DNA of 32,633 nt from Bacteroidales bacterium UBA3709 (GTDB lineage: Bacteria > Bacteroidota > Bacteroidia > Bacteroidales > UBA932), in the NCBI GenBank assembly GCA_002372015.1, contig DFIA01000041.1:1-32633 (forward strand), written 5' to 3'. The notes beneath the pieces were generated by a model. That model had not been told where the DNA came from. It searched no databases and saw only the letters and a list, made by a program, of their open reading frames with translations. Made by a program: the position numbers and the translations under genes. This document shows positions 23,802-29,670 of this stretch, piece by piece. Numbering within the stretch: position 1 is the first letter of the stretch; each line of letters starts with the position of its first letter.

Positions 23802-24719
23802 ATGAATAAGTTTTTAGCAGGAATTGTCTATTGTTTGCTTTATGTAGTAAGCCTTCTTCCTTTGGGAGTGCATTATTTCTTTTCTAACATTCTTGCATTT
23901 ATCTTAAAGAATATAGTGCGATATAGATATTCGGTTATAACCATAAATATATCGCGGAGCTTTCCGGAAATGAAATACGGAGAGGTAAAGAAGCTTGCAG
24001 CAGACTACTATCGCTATATGTGCGATATTTTAGTTGAGAGTATCTGGGATTTATCACACTCTGCAGAGGCGGTTAGAAAGCGAGTGCAGGTTTCGGGAGT
24101 GGAGGTAGTAGATGAACTTCAGAAAAAGTACGGACACGTTCTTGTTGTAATGGGGCATTGCGGAAATTGGGAATTGGTAAGCGGCATGATAATCAGAGAA
24201 GAAGAACGTTCAGAAGATAGTTTTGCATCTCATCCGGTGTATATAGTTTATAAGGCGGCAGAGAACAAATTTTCGGATATTATTTTCCGTAAGCTTCGTA
24301 TGCATGAATACCATAAATTTAAATCTAAGGGAGAGGTGGTGGAAAGCAAACAGGTATTGCGTCATGCTCTGAAGAATAAAGATACAAAAGCAGTGTATGT
24401 TATGATTGCCGATCAGAATCCGATAGGTAAACATTGTCCGATTGTAGATTTTCTGAATCAAAAAACTTATATGTTGCAAGGGCCGGAATTTCTTGCAGAA
24501 AAACTACAGAAGCCTGCGGTATATCTTAGAATGGATAGATTATCGAGAGGTAAATATAAGATTGATTTCCAGATAATAACAGAGCCTTATGTAAATTCCG
24601 AAGAGCATTATATAACAAAAGAATTTGCACGGTTATTGGAAGAAGATATAAGGCGTAATAAGGTAAATTGGCTGTGGAGTCATAAAAGATGGAAAAGAAA
24701 TATAATGCCAAATGAATGA
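23802..24719 (+). CDS. Lipid A acyltransferase, LpxL/HtrB family
   Basis: A 305-residue inner-membrane-associated acyltransferase. An N-terminal membrane helix (about 5-35) precedes the catalytic domain. The HxxxxE active site is HCGNWE (His119, Glu124), preceded by VLVVMGH. The later MIADQNPIGKHCPIVDFLNQ (about 205-225) matches the second conserved block of the family. The C-terminus KVNWLWSHKRWK is the classic W-x-H-x-R-W ending. The family transfers a secondary acyl chain from acyl-ACP onto lipid A at the cytoplasmic face. The start ATG is fixed by the lack of another Met until residue 57. It appears to be a single-gene transcript with the next gene having its own -7 box. Confidence 0.92.
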   Translation: MNKFLAGIVYCLLYVVSLLPLGVHYFFSNILAFILKNIVRYRYSVITINISRSFPEMKYGEVKKLAADYYRYMCDILVESIWDLSHSAEAVRKRVQVSGVEVVDELQKKYGHVLVVMGHCGNWELVSGMIIREEERSEDSFASHPVYIVYKAAENKFSDIIFRKLRMHEYHKFKSKGEVVESKQVLRHALKNKDTKAVYVMIADQNPIGKHCPIVDFLNQKTYMLQGPEFLAEKLQKPAVYLRMDRLSRGKYKIDFQIITEPYVNSEEHYITKEFARLLEEDIRRNKVNWLWSHKRWKRNIMPNE

Positions 24720-24737
24720 CATCTTTATAAAAATATT

Positions 24738-24745
24738 TATATTTG
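24738..24745 (+). promoter_or_regulatory. -7 box for the DUF4831-pepD operon
   Basis: TATATTTG matches TAnnTTTG, followed by CAACA. It lies 18 nt after the acyltransferase stop and gives a leader of about 38 nt. The -33 site is AATG, a weak match. Confidence 0.55.
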
Positions 24746-24788
24746 CAACAACAACGAATACTCTTACCAACAGCATAATTAGAGAAAA

Positions 24789-25868
24789 ATGCGTATCGTA
24801 AAAAGAATATCAGTGCTTGTTGCAGTATTTTGTGTGATTTCTGCAACATCCTCATTCTCACAGATAATAAAGGGTGCCGATGCAGCCCCTCAAGGTGCAC
24901 TAATCTACTCTTTTCCTCAAACATCAATTAGGGTTTCTGTAAAAGTTGCAGTGTCTAATTTCACCGCCGGACCATACGCAAGCTATGCAGAAAAATTCTT
25001 GGGAATTAGTGCAGAACGCTCTTCTAAAAAATATAGTTCAATTCAAGAAGCAGAGATAACTCCTTTGATTGAGGCAGATCCGTCTTTGAGTGTTGCTCTT
25101 AATATCGGCTCATCTAAAAATGCCTCAGCAAATTTTTTGAATTTCTGCTCTCAGGGGTTGATAATTGCACCTGGTTATTTTTCTGCCGACAGTGCCCCAA
25201 TGCGTTTCCCTTCTCTTGTGCAACCTCAGTTTAATGAAGCTGTTGCAAACCTTTCTACAAAAACCACACAATTGTATAAGACTGTTACCGGAGAGAATGG
25301 AGAAGTGGAAAAGATAGCAGTTCCGCAAACTCAAACAGTAGCAAAGAGTGTTGAGAAGAAAGCGGAAGAAACAGCTGAAATTATTTTCAAACTTCGGCAA
25401 AAGAAAGTAGATGTTCTTACAGGCGAAACAGATGCTAATTATAGTGGAGAAGCTCTTGGAAGTGCTGTTGAACACATGAACAGATTAGAGCAGGAATATC
25501 TATCTTTATTTTTAGGAAAAACCACAACAGTATATCAGCAGGCCAGTTTTGAAGTATTGCCTTCTCAGAAGAACCAGAAACAAAATTATGTAGTGTTCCG
25601 TATATCTGATTCTCAGGGTATTCTGCCGCCAGATAATATGTCTGGGAGGCCTGTATATATAGAACTTTCTGTTACGGAAGGTAAAATAGCGCCGGAAGTT
25701 TCTGCAGAAGCCATAGCCGCTTCAAAAGGCAAGGTTGCATATAGGATACCTCTTGTTGTAACTGCTCGCTTGTTGGATGGACAAACAGTTATAGGGCAGA
25801 CAAGAATTCCTGTGTATCAGTTTGGTAAGTTGCACTATTTCCCTCTCGAACTTGCAACCGGAAAATAA
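24789..25868 (+). CDS. DUF4831 family exported protein
   Basis: A 359-residue protein with a signal peptide (about 1-24, ending SSFSQ). It lacks the lipobox of the window's lipoproteins, so it should be soluble in the periplasm or loosely envelope-bound. The body matches the pattern I recall for DUF4831, a family largely confined to Bacteroidota: an early LIYSFPQTSIRVSVKV strand, FTAGPYASYAEKFLGI, a long helical middle with EETAEIIFKLRQKKVDVLTGE, and a closing YRIPLVVTARL domain. No enzymatic motif is recognisable. It is followed by pepD 26 nt downstream, so the two are probably co-transcribed. I cannot tell whether that pairing is functional. Confidence 0.7.
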   Translation: MRIVKRISVLVAVFCVISATSSFSQIIKGADAAPQGALIYSFPQTSIRVSVKVAVSNFTAGPYASYAEKFLGISAERSSKKYSSIQEAEITPLIEADPSLSVALNIGSSKNASANFLNFCSQGLIIAPGYFSADSAPMRFPSLVQPQFNEAVANLSTKTTQLYKTVTGENGEVEKIAVPQTQTVAKSVEKKAEETAEIIFKLRQKKVDVLTGETDANYSGEALGSAVEHMNRLEQEYLSLFLGKTTTVYQQASFEVLPSQKNQKQNYVVFRISDSQGILPPDNMSGRPVYIELSVTEGKIAPEVSAEAIAASKGKVAYRIPLVVTARLLDGQTVIGQTRIPVYQFGKLHYFPLELATGK

Positions 25869-25894
25869 AAGAAATGATTAAACACAGATACTAA

Positions 25895-27364
25895 ATGAAA
25901 ACTATCGATCAGTTACAACCAAAAGAAGTTTGGACAATCTTCAACGAACTAACAAAAATTCCTCGTCCTTCCAAAAAGGAGCACAAGGCTGTAGATTTTG
26001 CTTTTAACTTCGGCAAAAAGTTAGGATTAGAAACTTTTAAAGATGAGGTAGGGAATGTTATTATCCGTAAGCCTGCTACCAAGGGCATGGAGAAAAAGGC
26101 CGGGATTATCCTCGAATCTCACCTCGACATGGTGCCACAAAAGACTCCAGATTCAAAGCACAACTTTGAAACAGATCCGATAAAGACAAGAATTGTAGGC
26201 GATCTTGTTTATGCAACCGATACTACTTTAGGAGCAGATAACGGTTTGGGAGTTGCAATGGCAATGGCTGTTCTTCAATCGAAGACTATGCAGCATGGTC
26301 CTATTGAAGCTTTATTTACTGTGGACGAAGAAACCGGAATGACGGGTGCAAGAGCCCTAAAACCAGGCAAGTTGAAGGGAGAGATACTTATCAATCTCGA
26401 TTCAGAAACAGAAGGTATCCTTTATGTTGGTTGTGCAGGTGGCTTAGACGGCGAAGCAGTTTTCAACTACACTACGGAAAAAGTTCCTGCAGGCTATGTA
26501 TTCAAGAAAGTTGCAGTGGGTGGTTTGATTGGCGGACATTCAGGAATGGACATAGTTCTTTACAGAGCAAATGCTAATAAAGTGCTTTCCAGAATGTTAT
26601 TGCCTATGATGAGAGACTTTAACGTACGTCTTGTGCGCATATCGGGAGGCAGTATTAGAAATGCAATACCGAGAGATGCTCACGCGGTAATAGCAGTGCC
26701 TAAGAAATTTGAAAGAAAGGTTTCTATGCTTATATCTCAGGTGCGTAAAGATGTAACGGAAAAGTATAAGTACACAGATAAAGACCTTAAAATAACAGTA
26801 TCTCCTGTTAAAGAAAAGTCTCCGGCTATTGAGAAATCTGTGGCACTTAACGTTGTAAGAGCAATTTATTCAATTCCTAACGGAGTAGCAAGAATGAGCG
26901 ATACGGTGGCTGGTTTTGTAGAGACTTCTAATAACATGGCTATTGTAGAGCAGGGGCCTAAGACCATCAAGATTCATTCTCTTATGAGAAGTTCTGCAGA
27001 TGCAGCAAAATATGACCTCGCCGAGAACATGCGTGCTGTTGTGGAACTTGCTGGAGGTAAATGTACTTTTAGTGGTGGATATTCTGGTTGGCAGTTGGAT
27101 ATGAACTCTCCTATTCTAAAGGTTGCTAAGGATATTTACAAGAAACTTTATAAAAAGGAACCTGAGGTAACGGGAATTCATGCCGGCTTGGAGTGTGGTA
27201 TATTGGGAGCTATCTATCCTCACTGGGATATGATATCGTTCGGTCCTACTATCTACTCTCCTCACTCTCCAGATGAAAGAGTTGAAATAGAAAGTGTAGG
27301 GAAGTGCTGGAAGTATCTTGTGGAGCTTTTGAAGAATGCTCCGGTATCAAAAAAACGCGGTTAG
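25895..27364 (+). CDS. pepD: Aminoacyl-histidine dipeptidase, M20 family
   Basis: A 489-residue cytosolic di-zinc peptidase of the PepD/M20C group, which splits Xaa-His and many other dipeptides. The metal site is complete: His76 and Asp78 in ESHLDMVPQ, Asp115 in GADNGLGVA, catalytic Glu145 and metal-bridging Glu146 in DEETGMTGA, Asp169 in NLDSETEG, and a late His near GIHAGLECG. The lid domain (about 200-385) has VGGLIGGHSGMDI, the PepD dimerisation signature. Length and order fit the family, with no truncation. The start ATG follows the DUF4831 stop codon by 26 nt. A dipeptidase and the POT-type transporter elsewhere in this window could serve the same peptide-use pathway; that link is inference. 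Confidence 0.95.
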   Translation: MKTIDQLQPKEVWTIFNELTKIPRPSKKEHKAVDFAFNFGKKLGLETFKDEVGNVIIRKPATKGMEKKAGIILESHLDMVPQKTPDSKHNFETDPIKTRIVGDLVYATDTTLGADNGLGVAMAMAVLQSKTMQHGPIEALFTVDEETGMTGARALKPGKLKGEILINLDSETEGILYVGCAGGLDGEAVFNYTTEKVPAGYVFKKVAVGGLIGGHSGMDIVLYRANANKVLSRMLLPMMRDFNVRLVRISGGSIRNAIPRDAHAVIAVPKKFERKVSMLISQVRKDVTEKYKYTDKDLKITVSPVKEKSPAIEKSVALNVVRAIYSIPNGVARMSDTVAGFVETSNNMAIVEQGPKTIKIHSLMRSSADAAKYDLAENMRAVVELAGGKCTFSGGYSGWQLDMNSPILKVAKDIYKKLYKKEPEVTGIHAGLECGILGAIYPHWDMISFGPTIYSPHSPDERVEIESVGKCWKYLVELLKNAPVSKKRG

Positions 27365-27397
27365 ACTCTTTATTAACTAACAAAGCAATTTATAATT

Positions 27398-27817
27398 ATG
27401 GTAACAAAAGCAAAGAAGGCTGTTGCTAAAAAGCCAGCTGCAAAAAAAGCTCCTGCAAAGAAAGCTCCTGCAAAAAAGGTAGTTGCAAAGAAGACAACTG
27501 AAGCTAAAAAAGTTGTAGCAAAGAAATCTGCTGCCGTAAAGAAGGCTGCCGATGTTAAAAAAGTTGTAGCAAAGAAAGCTGCTGATGCAAAGAAGGCTAT
27601 TGTAAAGAAAGCTACTGCTGCAAAGAAGGCCGTAGCTAAGAAAGTAACCAGCATTAAGAAGGCTGTAGCTAAGAAGGTTGCTGCAAAGAAGCCTGCTGTA
27701 AAGAAGGCGGTTGCAAAGAAACCAGCAGTAAAGAAAGCTGTTGCAAAGAAGCCTGCTGCAAAGAAGCCAGCAGCAAAGAAACCAGCTGTAAAGAAGGCAG
27801 TAGCAAAGAAGAAATAA
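27398..27817 (+). CDS. Lys/Ala-rich histone-H1-like protein
   Basis: A 139-residue protein made almost wholly of Lys, Ala, Val and Pro in imperfect repeats such as AVAKKPAVKK, VVAKK and AAKKPAAKK. There is no globular domain. The composition matches the C-terminal tails of histone H1 and the bacterial Hc1/AlgP-type proteins, which bind and compact DNA by charge. Lys-rich repeats of this kind occur as stand-alone genes in several Bacteroidota. It lies 33 nt after pepD and is followed by a strong terminator. The ATG is the only sensible start. Repeat number probably varies between strains by slippage. DNA binding is inferred from composition, not shown by a fold. Confidence 0.8.
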   Translation: MVTKAKKAVAKKPAAKKAPAKKAPAKKVVAKKTTEAKKVVAKKSAAVKKAADVKKVVAKKAADAKKAIVKKATAAKKAVAKKVTSIKKAVAKKVAAKKPAVKKAVAKKPAVKKAVAKKPAAKKPAAKKPAVKKAVAKKK

Positions 27818-27840
27818 TACGCTTCTATTGTTAGCAAGTA

Positions 27841-27876
27841 AAAGGAGGGGGGGAGGTCTTGTCTCCCCTCTTTTTT
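27841..27876 (+). terminator. Terminator after the H1-like gene
   Basis: The G-rich arm around 27844-27856 pairs with CTCCCCTC (27863-27870), and TTTTTT (27871-27876) follows. It is a typical intrinsic terminator 24 nt after the stop codon, closing the DUF4831-pepD-H1-like unit. Confidence 0.85.
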
Positions 27877-27919
27877 AATTTTTACAAGAATTGAGTTTGA
27901 TAAAAAATACCCTTGAATT

Positions 27920-28249
27920 ATGAGTAAAATTTTTTACGCCGGAGACTTTCCGTATATAAGTTTTACAATAATGGTGCTTATTGCGCTTGTTTTGATTTTT
28001 GCCGCGTTCAAGGCTCCAAAAAGAGTAAAGACAATAGGACTTATAGCTCTTGCATATCCTGTAACGCTGGTATTGTATCATCTTTACGAGCTTTGTATAT
28101 TATATGAGATGTCGGGGAGCACAGATGTGGTCTCTATTACGGTTTTGGCAGGAGGAATCAAGACTCTTCTGTTTATTATGTTTTGTGGTTTTGTTGTCTA
28201 TCTGGCATCATTGCTAATTTCTCTTGTTTTGAATACGGATAAAAAGTGA
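27920..28249 (+). CDS. Small hypothetical membrane protein, three helices
   Basis: A 109-residue protein that I do not recognise. Three hydrophobic segments stand out: about residues 13-29 (ISFTIMVLIALVLIFAA), 36-58 and 77-104. A basic turn (KAPKRVK) separates the first two. The third, with AGGIKTLLFIMFCGFVVYL, vaguely resembles the AGGI-x-TALITTAxGL helix of ExbB/TolQ/MotA proteins, but the protein is far shorter and the match is too slight to name it. The gene stands alone between two terminators (27841-27876 and 28269-28301). No consensus promoter is visible in the short gap. It is convergent with rplI. Confidence 0.6.
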   Translation: MSKIFYAGDFPYISFTIMVLIALVLIFAAFKAPKRVKTIGLIALAYPVTLVLYHLYELCILYEMSGSTDVVSITVLAGGIKTLLFIMFCGFVVYLASLLISLVLNTDKK

Positions 28250-28268
28250 TTTAATTTGAGAAAAATAG

Positions 28269-28301
28269 AAGAGACCGACTAAAAGTATTGGTCGGTCTCT
28301 T
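28269..28301. terminator. Bidirectional terminator between convergent genes
   Basis: AAGAGACCGAC (28269-28279) and GTCGGTCTCTT (28291-28301) form an 11-bp perfect stem with an 11-nt loop. It lies between the small membrane protein gene (stop 28249) and rplI (stop 28338 on the other strand), serving both. Confidence 0.85.
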
Positions 28302-28337
28302 GTTATTAGAACTAATTCCCTGAGAAGGGATTAAAGC

Positions 28338-28823
28338 TTATTCAGTTCCTTCTTTCTTTTCAGTAACCTTTCCGGCTTCGTCTGTTACAACAACCTTAAT
28401 TGTGGCCTCAACGTTTCTGTAAAGATCTATAATAGCCTCGTAGGTGCCAATTTCTGAAATTTTATCAGCGTCTTTGAGTTCTATCTTACGGCGGTCTATT
28501 TCATATCCCTGAGCAGCTAAAGCCTCTGCAACCTGAATGTTGTTTACTGAACCGTAAATCTTTCCGCTCTGGCTAACCTTGGTAGGTATAGTTACAGATA
28601 CGCTGTTGAGCTTTTCTGCAAGAGCTTTAGCATCTGCTACAAGCTTCTCTTCCTTGTGCGCTCTCTGCTTCATAGTTTCTGCCAATTGTTTTTTAGCAGA
28701 CTCTGTAGCAAGAATAGCAAGCCCCTGAGGAAATAGGAAATTGTTGGCATATCCGTCTTTAACGGTAACTATATCGTTTTTGTGGCCAAGGTGGCGTACA
28801 TCTTCTTTTAATATAACTTCCAT
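28338..28823 (-). CDS. rplI: 50S ribosomal protein bL9
   Basis: A 161-residue protein. The N-terminal rRNA-binding domain is canonical (MEVILKEDVRHLGHKNDIVTVKDGYANNFLFPQGLA). A long connecting helix rich in Lys/Glu (about 42-75) leads to the C-terminal domain (ending near residue 148, VEATIKVVVTDEA), and the last dozen residues (KVTEKKEGTE) form a charged tail beyond the usual 148 or so. bL9 bridges ribosomes and protects reading frame. It is third in the conserved rpsF-rpsR-rplI operon. A strong Shine-Dalgarno, AAGGAGG, precedes the ATG and overlaps the rpsR stop codon, unlike almost every other gene here. Confidence 0.96.
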   Translation of the reverse strand: MEVILKEDVRHLGHKNDIVTVKDGYANNFLFPQGLAILATESAKKQLAETMKQRAHKEEKLVADAKALAEKLNSVSVTIPTKVSQSGKIYGSVNNIQVAEALAAQGYEIDRRKIELKDADKISEIGTYEAIIDLYRNVEATIKVVVTDEAGKVTEKKEGTE

Positions 28824-28829
28824 AATCTT

Positions 28830-28836
28830 CCTCCTT
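28830..28836 (-). promoter_or_regulatory. Strong Shine-Dalgarno before rplI
   Basis: Minus-strand AAGGAGG (28836-28830), 6 nt before the rplI ATG and overlapping the rpsR TAA. It is nearly full complement of the 16S 3' end, rare in a phylum that does not normally use SD sequences. Confidence 0.85.
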
Positions 28837-29113
28837 ATTTCAAAAGATCAGTAACGTAAGGGAGCAAAGCCAAATGGCGTGCGCGTTTAACAGCCTGTGC
28901 CACTTTTTTCTGGAATTTAAGAGAAGTACCGGTAAGACGGCGAGGTAGAATTTTTCCTTGTTCGTTGAGGAACTTCTTTAAAAACTCTGCATCCTTATAA
29001 TCTACATACTTAATACCAGCCTTCTTAAAGCGGCAGTATTTTTTCTTCTTTACCTCTACGGTAACAGGGTTCAGATAACGGATATCTGCATTTTCATCAT
29101 TTCTTTGAGCCAT
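28835..29113 (-). CDS. rpsR: 30S ribosomal protein bS18
   Basis: A 92-residue protein. The body KKKYCRFKKAGIKYVDYKDAEFLKKFLNEQGKILPRRLTG-type segment and AQAVKRARHLALLPYV are diagnostic of bS18. bS18 pairs with bS6 on the 30S platform. In Flavobacterium johnsoniae ribosomes bS18, bS6 and bS21 hold the anti-Shine-Dalgarno tail and block its use. The gene lies 14 nt after rpsF, and that gap contains AGGAGG, a strong SD of the kind proposed to let free bS18 levels control translation in this phylum. Confidence 0.96.
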   Translation of the reverse strand: MAQRNDENADIRYLNPVTVEVKKKKYCRFKKAGIKYVDYKDAEFLKKFLNEQGKILPRRLTGTSLKFQKKVAQAVKRARHLALLPYVTDLLK

Positions 29114-29120
29114 AATTCAT

Positions 29121-29126
29121 CCTCCT
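29121..29126 (-). promoter_or_regulatory. Strong Shine-Dalgarno before rpsR
   Basis: Minus-strand AGGAGG (29126-29121), 7 nt before the rpsR ATG and directly after the rpsF stop codon. Strong SDs upstream of the bS18 or bS21 gene are reported as a special feature of Bacteroidota and proposed to be autoregulatory. Confidence 0.85.
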
Positions 29127-29127
29127 G

Positions 29128-29502
29128 TTATTCGATTGTTTCTTTCTTTTCTGCCGAACCAGCCTTCTTTGCGGCCCAGTTAGCTCTTCTTTTCTCAGCA
29201 TATGCTACAGCATCCTTGTCTAAGGCAAAAGTGAGAAAACGAATAATTCTCTCATCTCTGCGATACTGAGTTTCAAGTTTGTCTATAAAAGTAGGTTCTG
29301 CCTGGAATTCAACCAAATGGTAGAATCCGGAGGTCTTCTTCTGGATAGGGTAGGCAAGTTTCTTCAGCCCCCAATCTTCTTCACTGACAACTGTGCCGCC
29401 GTTCTCCTTTATAAGGGAGATGTATTTGGCCGCCGTTTCCTTCATCTGAGTTTCAGACAAAACGGGAGTTGCAATGAAAACGGTCTCGTAATTTTTTAAC
29501 AT
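29128..29502 (-). CDS. rpsF: 30S ribosomal protein bS6
   Basis: A 124-residue protein with the bS6 ferredoxin-like fold: YETVFIATPVLSETQMKETA at the start, EEDWGLKKLAYPIQKKTSGFYHLVEF in the middle and YRRDERIIRFLTF near residue 90. About 25 basic residues extend beyond the core (AEKRRANWAAKK and on). It binds bS18 on the 30S platform. It is first in the rpsF-rpsR-rplI operon, with a consensus promoter about 30 nt upstream. In contrast to the two following genes it has no SD; its short AT-rich leader is the standard kind for the phylum. Confidence 0.96.
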   Translation of the reverse strand: MLKNYETVFIATPVLSETQMKETAAKYISLIKENGGTVVSEEDWGLKKLAYPIQKKTSGFYHLVEFQAEPTFIDKLETQYRRDERIIRFLTFALDKDAVAYAEKRRANWAAKKAGSAEKKETIE

Positions 29503-29533
29503 CTCTATTAAGTATTTGTTTGTAAATGGGCTG

Positions 29534-29564
29534 CAAAGTTAGTAAAATCTTGGTAACATCCAAA
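29534..29564 (-). promoter_or_regulatory. Strong sigma-A promoter of rpsF-rpsR-rplI
   Basis: On the minus strand, TTTG (29564-29561), a 19-nt spacer and TAACTTTG (29541-29534) match the consensus exactly, followed by CAGCCC. The leader to ATG 29502 is about 25 nt with no hairpin, so the S6:S18-binding leader structure known from other phyla is not present. Confidence 0.85.
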
Positions 29565-29601
29565 TGCAGACATAAACTAAAATTATTTCACAAGTTTTTT
29601 A

Positions 29602-29609
29602 TAAATTTG
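29602..29609 (+). promoter_or_regulatory. -7 box for the M16 protease gene
   Basis: TAAATTTG matches TAnnTTTG, giving a leader of about 55 nt to ATG 29671. No -33 TTTG is visible at the expected place. Confidence 0.4.
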
Positions 29610-29670
29610 TTGCTCGGCTTTGAGGATTGGATTTGCTGTGATATAGTTATGAAATTATTTTAATAACAAT

